From the NCBI GenBank assembly GCA_036835375.1, contig DAITMB010000077.1, positions 1 to 24,060 on the forward strand: 24,060 nt of DNA. The letters are read 5' to 3'. The position numbers and the translations under genes were made by a program. This DNA comes from JANQTF01 sp036835375 (GTDB lineage Bacteria; Bacteroidota; Bacteroidia; J057). Under the pieces are notes generated by a model, which saw only the letters and a program-made list of their open reading frames with translations, did no database searches and was not told the DNA's origin. Of this stretch, positions 7,187 through 15,216 are shown piece by piece; positions within the stretch are counted from its first letter, which is position 1; each line of letters begins with the position of its first letter.

Positions 7187-8164
7187 CTAATCAAACAAAG
7201 CTTCGCGCAGTTGCGCTGCCGCATGTGTGAGGGACTCTTGTACACCGGGTATGTGTGACAAAGGATTCAACATCCCATAATCGTGGATCATTCCTTTGTA
7301 AACCATCAGCGTAGTTGGTACTCCGGCTTCATCCAGCTTCCGACCATAGGCAACGCCCTCATCATAAAGGATGTCGTTTTCAGCTACTTGGATCAACGCA
7401 GGTGGCAAGCCCTGTAATTCATCCAGCGTTGCATTTACCGGGGATACATATTTTTGTTTCCGATCATCTGGATTTGGAATATACATATCCCACATCCATT
7501 CCATTATAGGCGTCGTCAAGAACCTGCCTTGTGCGTATTTTTGGTAAGAAGGTCGGCTGGTGTCTGAGTCAACGAGAGGCCATAAAAGAAGCTGAAAAGC
7601 TAATCTAGGTCCATTTTTCTCTTTTGCCATTAAGGCTACAACTGTGGACATGTTCCCACCTACACTATTGCCGGCAACCGCTAACTTAGAGCCATCCACG
7701 CCAATGGCTTTTCCATTTTCAGCCACCCATTTGGTAGCCGCGTAGGCTTGATTTATCGCAACGGGGAATTGGGCATCAGGTGTTGGCGTATAATCGGGAA
7801 ACACCGCCACAGCGCCACTTCTCACGACCAAGTCTCTTACCAGGCGCTTGTGAGTGGGGTAATCTCCGAGTACCCATCCTCCACCATGAAAGAACATAAA
7901 TGCCGGAAGTTGCCCCTGTGCTCCTTTGGGTTTGACGATATGAAGGTTGATGGTTAGTCCGTCTTGCGTAATTGATCTGTCTGATTCTTCAATATCGCTG
8001 TAATCATAGGATACTGATTTTTGTGCCTCTACAAGCACTTGACGAGCATTTTCAGGTGATAATTTTTCAAGTGGCGGACCATCTCCACTGTTCAATGCTG
8101 CTAAAAAAGCACGGGTATCTTTTGAAATGTTGGGATCTTTTTCTCCCGGAATTGACTGAGTCAT
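7187..8164 (-). CDS. Alpha/beta hydrolase, hormone-sensitive-lipase (family IV) type
   Basis: A 325-residue cytosolic esterase/lipase-type hydrolase. The oxyanion motif HGGGW is at residues 93-97. The nucleophile elbow is GNSVGG, with Ser167; the family usually has GDSAGG, so Asp-to-Asn and Ala-to-Val changes are seen next to the nucleophile. The acid is probably the Asp in VAENDILYDEG and the base the His in GMIHDYGML. Proteins of this family hydrolyse short acyl esters; the natural substrate is unknown. It lies 83 bases downstream of pirin on the same strand and may share its transcript. The ATG at 8162-8164 is the obvious start. Confidence 0.9.
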   Translation of the reverse strand: MTQSIPGEKDPNISKDTRAFLAALNSGDGPPLEKLSPENARQVLVEAQKSVSYDYSDIEESDRSITQDGLTINLHIVKPKGAQGQLPAFMFFHGGGWVLGDYPTHKRLVRDLVVRSGAVAVFPDYTPTPDAQFPVAINQAYAATKWVAENGKAIGVDGSKLAVAGNSVGGNMSTVVALMAKEKNGPRLAFQLLLWPLVDSDTSRPSYQKYAQGRFLTTPIMEWMWDMYIPNPDDRKQKYVSPVNATLDELQGLPPALIQVAENDILYDEGVAYGRKLDEAGVPTTLMVYKGMIHDYGMLNPLSHIPGVQESLTHAAAQLREALFD

Positions 8165-8247
8165 GATGGATGGGTTAAGATGGATTGGAATGAATGAAAC
8201 TGGTGCAACTGACGAACCTACTTTGACTCGTAGGATGTGAATTATTG

Positions 8248-9126
8248 TTATAATTGATCACGATGCTGTGATTTTATTTCACCGTATTTCCCTTTGTAAA
8301 AATCGTTGTAAGCCTGTGAGATCTCATGCTGAGTGTTCATCACAAAAGGGCCTTTGGCCACAATGGGTTCGTCATAGTGTTCGCCACCAAAGAGAAGAAT
8401 GTCTATGGCCTCCTGCGATGTATTGGCGATGTCAACTTCCCCTGCCTCTCGATCAAATTCCACAAATTCTCCTGCTGTAAATTCCTGATCGTTCAGCGTG
8501 GCATTATGCGTAGGCAGGAATGCGGCTACTTCTGTTTTCTCAGAGAAAGGAACTGAAAACTGCTGGTGGCCTTCAAGATGGATGTGATACAGAAACTGTG
8601 CTGTATAGTCCGGGATCCTGGATTTGAGCTGCTCATAGCTGCCGAGAATGACCTTGATCCAGCCACGGTTGTCGGGCAATACCTGCTGGGGAACTTCACT
8701 GGCCTGGATCGCCATGTACTCCGGTTGTTCTGCTTTGATGTGCGATGGAAGGTTGATCCAAAATTGGAACCCATGTGTAGTTGGATCATTGGTTTCTGTA
8801 TCCGGGTTGGCGGTTTCATCATGAATGATTCCATTGCCTGCTTTCATCCACTGGATGCCACCGGACCGGACAATGGCATGATTGCCCGCACTGTCAAAGT
8901 GCTCCGATTGTCCGCTGATGAGATAGGTGAGCGTGGCGATCCCACGGTGAGGGTGAGCGCCAGTACCCGCCTCCATCTCCTCGGTAAGGATAAGTGGTCC
9001 TATATGGTCAAGAAAGACAAATGGTCCAACGGCATCTGCATAGCGATTGGGTAGCATGCGATGAATGGTTATTTCCCCAATATTGGCCCTTTGACCTTTT
9101 CCGGAAAAACTGATTTGCTTCTTCAT
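8248..9126 (-). CDS. Pirin family protein
   Basis: A 292-residue bicupin. The four metal ligands of the first cupin are visible: His58 and His60 in GAHPHRG, His102 and Glu104 in GIIHDET. This matches the Fe-binding set of pirin, whose bacterial members can act as quercetin 2,3-dioxygenases or as redox-responsive regulators. The second cupin (about residues 150-250) has lost a full ligand set, as is usual. The frame is open further upstream, but the extra 33 residues are hydrophobic and non-conserved and run across the intergenic palindrome, so I chose the ATG at 9124-9126. An FNR-like operator lies about 100 bases upstream, and a Crp/Fnr regulator gene is next on the same strand. Confidence 0.9.
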   Translation of the reverse strand: MKKQISFSGKGQRANIGEITIHRMLPNRYADAVGPFVFLDHIGPLILTEEMEAGTGAHPHRGIATLTYLISGQSEHFDSAGNHAIVRSGGIQWMKAGNGIIHDETANPDTETNDPTTHGFQFWINLPSHIKAEQPEYMAIQASEVPQQVLPDNRGWIKVILGSYEQLKSRIPDYTAQFLYHIHLEGHQQFSVPFSEKTEVAAFLPTHNATLNDQEFTAGEFVEFDREAGEVDIANTSQEAIDILLFGGEHYDEPIVAKGPFVMNTQHEISQAYNDFYKGKYGEIKSQHRDQL

Positions 9127-9215
9127 ATTGTTGCCTGTCAATGATGTTAAGTAAAGGAACAGCACAAAGGTGCATGTGACAGGCCTCGGAAAACGTTGAT
9201 GAATGGTAATTAAAT

Positions 9216-9235
9216 TTGTTGACAAATGTCAACAA
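9216..9235 (-). promoter_or_regulatory. FNR/CRP-type operator between the regulator and pirin
   Basis: A perfect 20-base palindrome with 9-base arms (TTGTTGACA and TGTCAACAA) around a 2-base centre. Its core TTGAC-N4-GTCAA is one base per half-site away from the FNR consensus TTGAT-N4-ATCAA. It is centred about 100 bases before the pirin ATG and about 20 bases past the Crp/Fnr stop codon. The Crp/Fnr protein encoded next door is the obvious candidate to bind it. Confidence 0.65.
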
Positions 9236-9254
9236 GCTAAAAGCCACGTGACGA

Positions 9255-9836
9255 CTACTTTTTGTTGGAGCTACCCCGAACCCGACTGAGCGTTTCTTTG
9301 GTGACGCCCAGATAAGAGGCAATGATATGTTGTGGAAAGCGCTGCAAAAACTCAGGATACATGTGAGCCAGGGTCTCGTAGCGCTGCTCGACAGATAGAC
9401 TGATGCTTGCATTGACTCTTTTTTGCAGCGCGAAATGGTGGTTCTCATCCATCTTGGCTTTCATCTCCAAAAAAGCCGGAATCTCATCCAAGATTACCAT
9501 GTCTGCCTGTGTCAGGGTGAGCAAATCCGTCTCTTCCCATGCATCTACAAAATACAAGGATGGCGTGAGCATGGTGAAGCTCTCCCGATCGCCGGCCCAC
9601 CAGTTCTCTATGGATAATTGCACGATATGCTCGTTGCCCTTTTCATCTACACTGTATTGCCTCATGGCTCCTTTGACAACAAAGCCATAATATTTGCATA
9701 CCTCACCAGCTTGCAGAAAATACTGCCTCTTTCTGAGCTTTTTGGGCACAAAAATGCGCTTGATTGCATCCACCTCACGATCCTTGAGCGGGGATGCGGC
9801 ATGTTGGTTGATGTATTGAATGAGATTGTCGAGCAT
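9255..9836 (-). CDS. Crp/Fnr family transcriptional regulator
   Basis: A 193-residue regulator. It has an N-terminal cyclic-nucleotide-binding-type beta-roll (about residues 25-115, with FLQAGEVCKYYGFVVKGAMRQY), a long dimer helix, and a C-terminal helix-turn-helix IIASYLGVTKETLSRVR (about 168-184). There are no N-terminal cysteines for an FNR-type iron-sulfur cluster, and the RxS arginine of cAMP-binding CRP is not evident, so the effector is unknown. The frame can be extended to 9893, but the extra 19 residues are non-conserved; the ATG at 9834-9836 starts the typical MLDNLIQYI helix. It probably controls itself and pirin through the palindrome at 9216-9235. Confidence 0.9.
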   Translation of the reverse strand: MLDNLIQYINQHAASPLKDREVDAIKRIFVPKKLRKRQYFLQAGEVCKYYGFVVKGAMRQYSVDEKGNEHIVQLSIENWWAGDRESFTMLTPSLYFVDAWEETDLLTLTQADMVILDEIPAFLEMKAKMDENHHFALQKRVNASISLSVEQRYETLAHMYPEFLQRFPQHIIASYLGVTKETLSRVRGSSNKK

Positions 9837-10179
9837 ATTGGGTACTAGTATTTCTACCAACGGTCCGCGAGACTGCACTGGGCTGCATCTCATCCGACTC
9901 CGCTTTCCACCCCCAACCTACCCAAACATACCCAATCTTCCTCAAAGATCCCACTCTCTGCTGGCGCAAAACCGCGCCCAGACACAGCACGAAGGCCCTT
10001 TCCCTTTACTCAAGCATCTGCCCTGCCAGAGCGGCACCTCCCGGACCTTGGTGTAGTGGTGGCGGGTTTCTACCACAAATGTTCATGCAAAGCACACAAT
10101 TCATAATATAACGAAATGCTTCTACCAAGCACTCCATCCACCATGACGCCAAACCACTGGTTGCAGCCGCCTTCTTTCG
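9837..10179. repeat. 343-base gene-free spacer holding diverged repeat family 1, copy 1 (about 9895-10045)
   Basis: No gene is supported. Bases about 9895-10045 align with about 20105-20250. The best part pairs CCAAACATACC (9922-9932) and TTCCTCAAAGATCC (9938-9951) with 20142-20152 and 20160-20173. It then continues through TGGCGCA, CACAG and GCCCTT to a GCC..GCC.GAGCG end. The rest (10057-10179) shows nothing recognisable. The short minus frames across this repeat share VLRQ and GSLRKI with the other copy but lack credible starts. Confidence 0.6.
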
Positions 10180-10752
10180 TCAAAACCGTTTGGGTTTCTT
10201 ATTTTGACCTGCAAATTCGGCAATTTCGTCTATGCGTTTTTGGCGTGTTTCGGGTCGCTTGGCAAGAACGAGTGATGTCAACATCATTTTTCTAATCGTC
10301 TTGCTTAACCTTAAAAAATAGTCTTTTGAACCTTTGTGTTTTTGAAACGCTTTTTCTAAGTCGTTTGGGATTATCAGTTCTTCCACTTCGTCTAAAATTT
10401 TCCACGAACCGTTTTGCTTGGCAATTTCAATGATGTCCAAACCTGCTTGTGTCATTTGTCCGCTTTCAATGAGTTGGCGAACTTTCTCCTTATTGATTTT
10501 TGACCAAGTGCTTTGCGGTTTCCGCTTACTGAAAAACTGATGTGCTGTTTCTTTGTCAATTTTTATTTTTTTGCTGTCTATCCAGCCAAAGCATAGCGCA
10601 ACATCAACCGCTTGGCTCCAAGTGATAGACGGTTTTTCTGAAGATTTAGCATAAAAAACAAGCCAAACAGATTGCTTTGACAAATGGTTTTCTTCTAACC
10701 ATTGTCGCCACGCTGCTTGGCTTGTCGGATAAAAAATTTCTGTTTCGTTCAT
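10180..10752 (-). CDS. YdeI/OmdA-like protein (bacteriocin-protection family)
   Basis: A 190-residue basic protein matching the YdeI family: an opening like YPTSQAAWRQWLEENH, the signature VWLVFYAKSSEKPSITWSQAVDVALCFGWIDS (split by Ser and Pro residues around 30-60), a FFSKRKPQSTWSKINK segment (about 73-88), and a C-terminal OmdA-type helical region with DLEKAFQKH. Relatives have been linked to resistance to bacteriocins or antimicrobial peptides, but the mechanism is unknown and there is no secretion signal here. It is the last gene of a WYL regulator - RidA-like - YdeI unit, starting 2 bases after the RidA-like stop codon. Confidence 0.88.
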   Translation of the reverse strand: MNETEIFYPTSQAAWRQWLEENHLSKQSVWLVFYAKSSEKPSITWSQAVDVALCFGWIDSKKIKIDKETAHQFFSKRKPQSTWSKINKEKVRQLIESGQMTQAGLDIIEIAKQNGSWKILDEVEELIIPNDLEKAFQKHKGSKDYFLRLSKTIRKMMLTSLVLAKRPETRQKRIDEIAEFAGQNKKPKRF

Positions 10753-10754
10753 TG

Positions 10755-11147
10755 TTACTTCACAACCGTAGCTTCTAATTCCACGGTCAAAGTGGCAAAA
10801 AGACCTTGTACTTCCAACAACGTAGTGGCTTGTTTGATGCCATGTCTGTGAATGAAGGGTACATAAACATCCATGCAGGTAGTAAAAAACGCTTCCATTG
10901 ATGTTGTGTAAACATTCAATTTTACAATATTTTTTACTTCGTAACCAGCTTCACTGATAAGTACCTCAAGATTTTGAATAGTTTGCACCAACTGTGAACG
11001 CATATCTGCATTGCTTGGTACACCATTGGCACCAATTGCAACTTGTCCCGAACAGTAAAGTGTACCTTCTGGTTGCTTTACCTCTACGGCTTGTACTGAA
11101 TTCGTGTTTTTACCCCAAGCCCAAGGGTCGAATGTTGTCTTTTGCAT
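10755..11147 (-). CDS. RidA-like (YjgF/YER057c/UK114) protein lacking the catalytic arginine
   Basis: A 130-residue trimeric RidA-fold protein, with the strand GTLYCSGQVAIGANG (about residues 29-43), the helix MRSQLVQTIQNLEVLISEAG and the ending LTVELEATVVK. Canonical RidA hydrolyses reactive enamines and imines using an arginine in the ARSCVEV region; here the aligned segment reads QATTLLEVQGL, so that Arg is absent and deaminase activity is doubtful. The frame continues to an ATG at 11181-11183, but the internal ATG at 11145-11147 begins the conserved MQKTTFDPW start. It is followed 2 bases later by the YdeI-like gene and preceded by a WYL regulator. Confidence 0.87.
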   Translation of the reverse strand: MQKTTFDPWAWGKNTNSVQAVEVKQPEGTLYCSGQVAIGANGVPSNADMRSQLVQTIQNLEVLISEAGYEVKNIVKLNVYTTSMEAFFTTCMDVYVPFIHRHGIKQATTLLEVQGLFATLTVELEATVVK

Positions 11148-11234
11148 TTTTATTGCTTTTAATTTGATTGTCAATATTGACATGGCAAATGTAAAATGGG
11201 CTTACGACAGCCTTATGTCAGGGGTCAAAACGGA

Positions 11235-11927
11235 CTAGTAAAATTTGTTAAAATACTCTTGTAAGGTCATTTTATGGGGCTCAAATTTCTCTGTCAGTAC
11301 TTGCATTCTGGCGATTCTGTCTAAACGGAAATACCGAAATTCATTTCGCAAACGACACCAAGCAATGAGCAACCAATTTTCCGTTGTACTAATCAAGGCA
11401 AATGGCTCAACTATTCGACTTGTTGTTGTTTTTTGCTCGTTTGTATAGTCTATTTCAATAAGATGAAAGCTTGTGAGTGCTTGTTGTAATGCAGAAATAT
11501 TGTTGCTGTTTCTTTCTCTGTTTATGTTTTGTTCAAAACGGGTTCTGTCGGCAAGTAAGTTTGCTTTGTCCTTATCCGTTTGTCTTAAAACCGCCTTTAT
11601 TTTGTCAATGGCTTCTGAATAGTCTTTTATGAAAGAGGTGTCTTTGTTTTTCAGAACCAATTGCTCAGCAAGAATTAGGGCATTTGCCTGGCTTTCGGTA
11701 AACATAATTGGTGGAATTTTGTAGCCTTCCATCAGAGAATATCCTTTTCCGTCTTCCGTCAAAATGGGAACACCTGCTTGTTCCAAAGCCCTAATGTCTC
11801 TGTAAATTGTCCGAACGCTCACACCAAATTTCTCCGCAAGTGTAGTCGCTGTCAAAAGTCGTTTCGTTTGCAATTGCGTTAAAATTGCAGTCAGGCGTGA
11901 AATTCGTTTTGTATCGTTATCGTTCAT
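11235..11927 (-). CDS. HTH/WYL-domain transcriptional regulator (YafY-like)
   Basis: A 230-residue DNA-binding regulator. Residues about 8-62 form a DeoR-like winged helix with the recognition segment LAEKFGVSVRTIYRDIRALEQAG. Residues about 140-225 form a WYL domain with NWLLIAWCRLRNEFRYFRLDRI, where the usual Trp-Tyr-Leu is WLL. WYL domains often sense ligands or nucleic acid; here the ligand is unknown. Its stop lies 87 bases before the RidA-like start on the same strand, so it probably controls its own RidA-YdeI operon. The ATG at 11925-11927 fits the family start. Confidence 0.9.
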   Translation of the reverse strand: MNDNDTKRISRLTAILTQLQTKRLLTATTLAEKFGVSVRTIYRDIRALEQAGVPILTEDGKGYSLMEGYKIPPIMFTESQANALILAEQLVLKNKDTSFIKDYSEAIDKIKAVLRQTDKDKANLLADRTRFEQNINRERNSNNISALQQALTSFHLIEIDYTNEQKTTTSRIVEPFALISTTENWLLIAWCRLRNEFRYFRLDRIARMQVLTEKFEPHKMTLQEYFNKFY

Positions 11928-12221
11928 TCGTCAGTTGTCAATCTTTGTTTCCTCTTCCTCCATCAAGCAACCACTTCCCAGCGGAAAGTTATCGAAAAAA
12001 AACACTGGCAGGCCATCGCCGACGAAAACCTGATCTGCCCGCGGTTGTCAATGCTATACTATTGACCCATGTCTGATTGATGGGCAAACAACAGGGATAA
12101 GGGCTTTCGGCCAAATCACCTTTATCGGTATCATCTCGAACAGATTGGAGATGATTTGACTCAAATAAGCTCTCTATCCTATGTTTATCGGGTGAAGAAT
12201 ACAAAAAATGGCGGGAAACAT

Positions 12222-13130
12222 TCACTGAAAAGATTGCCTAAACTCTAAAGGTGTTTGTTTAGTCTTTGCCTTAAACAACTTACTAAACGATTGTAAATGC
12301 CCAAAACCCAAATCATAAGCGATTTCACTTACTGACAAGTCTGTCGTAGATAGTTTTTCTTTTGCTTTTTCAATCAATTTATCGTGTATGTATTGCTGTG
12401 TGCTTTGTCCTGTCAATGTTTTGAGTAAACTGCGCAAGTAGGTTGGCGAAACATTTAAATTTTCTGAAAGATATTGCACCGTAGGCAACCCTTTATTTAC
12501 CAAATCATCGTTGCCGAAGTAGTCCGAAAGTAATTTTTCCAATCGATCAAGGATTTGATGATTAGATATTTTTCGTGTAATGAATTGTCTTTGATAAAAA
12601 CGTTCTGCATAGTTTAGCAACGTTTCGAGGTGCGAAATTATAATGTCTTGACTAAACTTGTCAATGTTTTCCTGATATTCATTTTTGATGTTTTCTACAA
12701 TGCTGTTGATCAGCATTTCTTCTTTGTCGGAAAGAAACAGGGCCTCGTTTACGGAATAGTCAAAGTATTCGTATTTTTTTATTCTCTTAGCTAATGATGT
12801 CCCCCACAAAAAATCGGGGTGAATGAATAACATCCAACCCTCAAGCTCAGTAGGGACACCATTCTCTTCTCCACGCAAAATTTGCCCTGGCGATAAAAAG
12901 GCCATTAAACCTTCGTCAAAGTCATATTTTTGTTGTCCATAAAAAAGTTTATCGCAACCTCTTTTTAATGATATGACATACAAATCAAATAATACGGCAT
13001 TTATTTCCGGATCATTCTTCAGCTCCGACAAATCAATGAAGCCAACCAGGGGGTGTTGAGGCTTGGGAAGCCCCATTAAGCGATGAATTTCCGTTATGGA
13101 TTGTATTCTGTATGGTTTTGTATTTGCCAT
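12222..13130 (-). CDS. AraC family transcriptional regulator
   Basis: A 302-residue activator-type regulator. The N-terminal half (about residues 30-150) looks like a cupin-type sensing domain with FDEGLMAFLSPGQIL. The C-terminal 100 residues are a two-HTH AraC domain: LSENLNVSPTYLRSLLKTLTG, then LSVSEIAYDLGFGHLQSFSKLFKAKT and TPLEFRQ. In the second HTH the frequent Phe-Ser-Xaa-Phe context appears as LQSFSKLF. It is the last gene of a tight minus-strand run (9 bases after the DoxX-like stop), so the regulator is co-transcribed with the oxidoreductase and membrane genes it likely controls. Confidence 0.9.
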   Translation of the reverse strand: MANTKPYRIQSITEIHRLMGLPKPQHPLVGFIDLSELKNDPEINAVLFDLYVISLKRGCDKLFYGQQKYDFDEGLMAFLSPGQILRGEENGVPTELEGWMLFIHPDFLWGTSLAKRIKKYEYFDYSVNEALFLSDKEEMLINSIVENIKNEYQENIDKFSQDIIISHLETLLNYAERFYQRQFITRKISNHQILDRLEKLLSDYFGNDDLVNKGLPTVQYLSENLNVSPTYLRSLLKTLTGQSTQQYIHDKLIEKAKEKLSTTDLSVSEIAYDLGFGHLQSFSKLFKAKTKQTPLEFRQSFQ

Positions 13131-13139
13131 TTTGTAAAG

Positions 13140-13493
13140 TTAATTTTTAAAAGGATACTTTAACCAAATCAACAACAGTGGAATCGCAAGAAACGGTATT
13201 TCTATCAATGCCATTTTGTAATTGCCAGCGCGCAAAGCCAATGCCATAATTACAATAAAGCTAATTGCACTGAGTATATTTCCAAGTAAAAAAGTTTTTG
13301 GAAATAGTATCAAAACTCCGATTGCTATTATTGAAATTCCTATCGCTGTAAAATACGAAGAACCGATGCCTAGTTCTGCCATCATTTGAACAGATTCGGG
13401 GTTTCTGTCTGCATTCAGAGAACTCCAACCATTTCTAAAACTTAGAAAAGCAGAAATAAGTAGCAAAAGCAGAGAAACTATGGATTTTATCAT
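13140..13493 (-). CDS. DoxX-like four-helix membrane protein
   Basis: A 117-residue inner-membrane protein with four predicted membrane helices: residues about 3-20, 45-65, 69-87 and 95-112. Length and helix pattern match DoxX-like proteins, whose members have been tied to quinone or sulfur-linked redox and membrane stress in other bacteria; no specific active residue is visible here. It follows the 2-TM small protein by 1 base and precedes the AraC gene by 9, in an operon led by an SDR oxidoreductase. DoxX-like assignment rests on topology and context more than on a signature. Confidence 0.65.
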   Translation of the reverse strand: MIKSIVSLLLLLISAFLSFRNGWSSLNADRNPESVQMMAELGIGSSYFTAIGISIIAIGVLILFPKTFLLGNILSAISFIVIMALALRAGNYKMALIEIPFLAIPLLLIWLKYPFKN

Positions 13494-13494
13494 A

Positions 13495-13701
13495 CTAATT
13501 TAGAATAAAGGTTTGAAATAAATAGCCGCCGATCAACGCAATGGGAATACCAATAATTGCATTCATCAATGCTACACGGGATTTATTGGGAAACTCATTT
13601 CTGTATCTGTAGCTGAGATAAAATCCTATTGGTGGTAATGCATTAGAAAGTATCATTAGACCAAAAGAAAGTTTTTCGTTGTTTTCTGTTTGCTTTTTCA
13701 T
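13495..13701 (-). CDS. Small two-helix membrane protein, unknown function
   Basis: A 68-residue protein with a charged start (MKKQTENNEK) and two hydrophobic helices (about residues 11-29 and 47-65), joined by a basic loop YRYRNEFPNKSR. I do not recognise a family. Its place between the SDR gene (12 bases) and the DoxX-like gene (1 base) makes it very likely real and co-expressed. It resembles small integral membrane proteins that partner DoxX-like genes. Confidence 0.7.
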   Translation of the reverse strand: MKKQTENNEKLSFGLMILSNALPPIGFYLSYRYRNEFPNKSRVALMNAIIGIPIALIGGYLFQTFILN

Positions 13702-13713
13702 TTTGCTTGTGTT

Positions 13714-14640
13714 TCAAAATTGAACTTTTGCCAATTGTTGCGATACATCCCACAGCCTCAATGCAACATCTTTGTCTTCTGCTTGTGCGGGTATTTTTGC
13801 GATAGATGGAAATCCACGGATTTCATTCATTTTGTTTGGCCCATAATACACGCCTCCTTTCGCTTCTGGAGAAGTGGCTGCATATAATGTTGGCAAGGCT
13901 CCTTGTGCAGATGGCTGAAACAAAAACGGAAGGAAGGTTCTCACCATGCCTGTAGTGCTCCATCGCCCTGCACCGGTAATCAATAGATTTGTTCGGGAAA
14001 TACCTGGATGGGCAGCCATACTCACGATACCCCAACCGTGCTTTTCGCTTTGTCGCTGAAGTTCTAAGGCAAACATCAAATTGGCAAGTTTAGCTTGCCC
14101 GTAGGCTTTCATTGGAACATAGGAAGATGTTGACTGAAGGTCATCAAAATTGATGTTACCCTCACGATTCGCTACACTTGATACGGTAACGACACGAGCA
14201 CCAGGTGATTGACGTAACAATGGAAGAAGCTGGGCTGTCAATGCGAAATGACCAATGTGGTTTGTACCAAACTGCAACTCAAAGCCATCAGCAGTTTCTA
14301 GTCGTTTCGGTGGTGTCATTACCCCCGCATTGTTTATTAGCAAATGGATAGCTTGCCCTTTTGAAATCATTCTCGCGGCAAAGTCTTTTATTGAAGATAG
14401 GTTGGCAAGGTCTATCTTTTCAAAACTCACTTTTGCCTTTGGGTTAAGCTGCTTAATTTTAGCAATTGCCTCGCCACCTTTTTGAGCATTTCGTCCCATT
14501 ATTATCACACTCCACCCAGCGAGGGATAATGCTAATGCATCTTCAAATCCAATGCCTTCTGTACTTCCTGTGATTACAGCCAATCCCTCTTTTCTTTTTG
14601 GGATATTTTGTGCTGTCCAGTTTTTAATTTCGGTTTGCAT
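13714..14640 (-). CDS. Short-chain dehydrogenase/reductase (SDR)
   Basis: A 308-residue NAD(P)-dependent oxidoreductase. The Rossmann nucleotide-binding motif TGSTEGIG is at residues 24-31, followed by NNAGVM, a catalytic serine in VVTVSSVANREG and the YxxxK pair in AYGQAK. Overall it resembles the retinol-dehydrogenase/WW-oxidoreductase-like branch of SDRs. The substrate is unknown. The frame extends to 14703, but the extra 21 residues are non-conserved, so I chose the ATG at 14638-14640. It is the first gene of the SDR - 2-TM - DoxX-like - AraC run. Confidence 0.9.
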   Translation of the reverse strand: MQTEIKNWTAQNIPKRKEGLAVITGSTEGIGFEDALALSLAGWSVIIMGRNAQKGGEAIAKIKQLNPKAKVSFEKIDLANLSSIKDFAARMISKGQAIHLLINNAGVMTPPKRLETADGFELQFGTNHIGHFALTAQLLPLLRQSPGARVVTVSSVANREGNINFDDLQSTSSYVPMKAYGQAKLANLMFALELQRQSEKHGWGIVSMAAHPGISRTNLLITGAGRWSTTGMVRTFLPFLFQPSAQGALPTLYAATSPEAKGGVYYGPNKMNEIRGFPSIAKIPAQAEDKDVALRLWDVSQQLAKVQF

Positions 14641-15206
14641 TTTTTCTGTTTTTGATTGAGACAAAGTTGCAACGGTTTCAAAAAACAGATTTAGCCAAAA
14701 CAACTTTCGTTGTAGTCAAAAGTGAATTGCCAAAGGGAATCTTGCTACTCCCATATTTCCTTCAACTGCGAATGGATGATCAGGTATTTTTACCCGCTCA
14801 GTGGTAAAATACTAGCCCTCAGGCTGGCGCTGCGCACCTACCGACACCAGCCACATCAGCCCCAGCGTGGTGCGTCCATCGCCGAATGGCTCTCCTTGAT
14901 CCCGAATCGTAAGAGAACCCTTTGCCACCCTGAATATGACATCAATATTCAACCAAAACTTTAATGGAAGCCTCCCCAGCTCGGACATCCACTAGGCTCA
15001 GGCAAAGATCGGTCACGGCAGGATCCACACTAGGCAAACATCCCCTACCCTACTTGCAACGCGGTCTGTGTGGGTGTCGCCAGAAAATATAGGCTCGTCC
15101 CTACCTTGAATTACTTGGATATTCCAAGCAAAAAATTTTGTGAAGCGAGGAAAAAAGTAGATCTTCACATTAGTCAAAATCCGCATAAACGCTGTGCGCA
15201 GCATTG
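14641..15206. other. 566-base divergent spacer between the SDR operon and umuD
   Basis: No gene is supported; the short frames at 14722-14964 and 15013-15219 lack recognisable motifs. Features seen are a bulged hairpin with arms TATTTTTACC and GGTAAAATA (14785-14794 and 14803-14811), the dyad at 15114-15128 and the start of the large dyad at 15177-15216. The two operons are divergent, so both promoters must lie in this stretch. The middle (about 14820-15060) is GC-rich and resembles other spacers in character, but I could not align it convincingly to the repeat families. Confidence 0.5.
15114..15128 (+). promoter_or_regulatory. Dyad upstream of umuD, possible operator
   Basis: Perfect 6-base arms CTTGGA and TCCAAG around TAT. 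It lies about 80 bases before the umuD start. It could be the operator for the DNA-damage response in this lineage, but no known LexA consensus is matched. Confidence 0.35.
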
Positions 15207-15216
15207 ATGCGGATTT
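15177..15216 (+). promoter_or_regulatory. Large 40-base dyad over the umuD start region
   Basis: Outer arms AAATCCGCAT (15177-15186) and ATGCGGATTT (15207-15216) are perfectly complementary. They enclose a concentric inner stem GCTG (15191-15194) and CAGC (15199-15202) with tetraloop TGCG, the two stems being separated by symmetric 4-base internal loops. The right arm overlaps the ATG at 15207, so the element could be an operator or an RNA structure that masks translation of umuD. Confidence 0.5.

Noticed and set aside
9127..9225. 33-residue N-terminal extension of pirin
   Set aside because: The extension would run into the palindromic operator and has no counterpart in pirin, whose chain normally starts near the MKKQISFSG segment.
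12070..12236. Start-less open plus frame upstream of the AraC stop
   Set aside because: It could be a gene fossil, but it has no start codon, no motif and ends inside the antisense of AraC; the evidence is too weak for a feature.
14783..14813. Bulged hairpin as a terminator for the SDR operon
   Set aside because: It lies upstream of the SDR start codon, not downstream of any gene, so it cannot terminate that operon; it is recorded only as part of the spacer.
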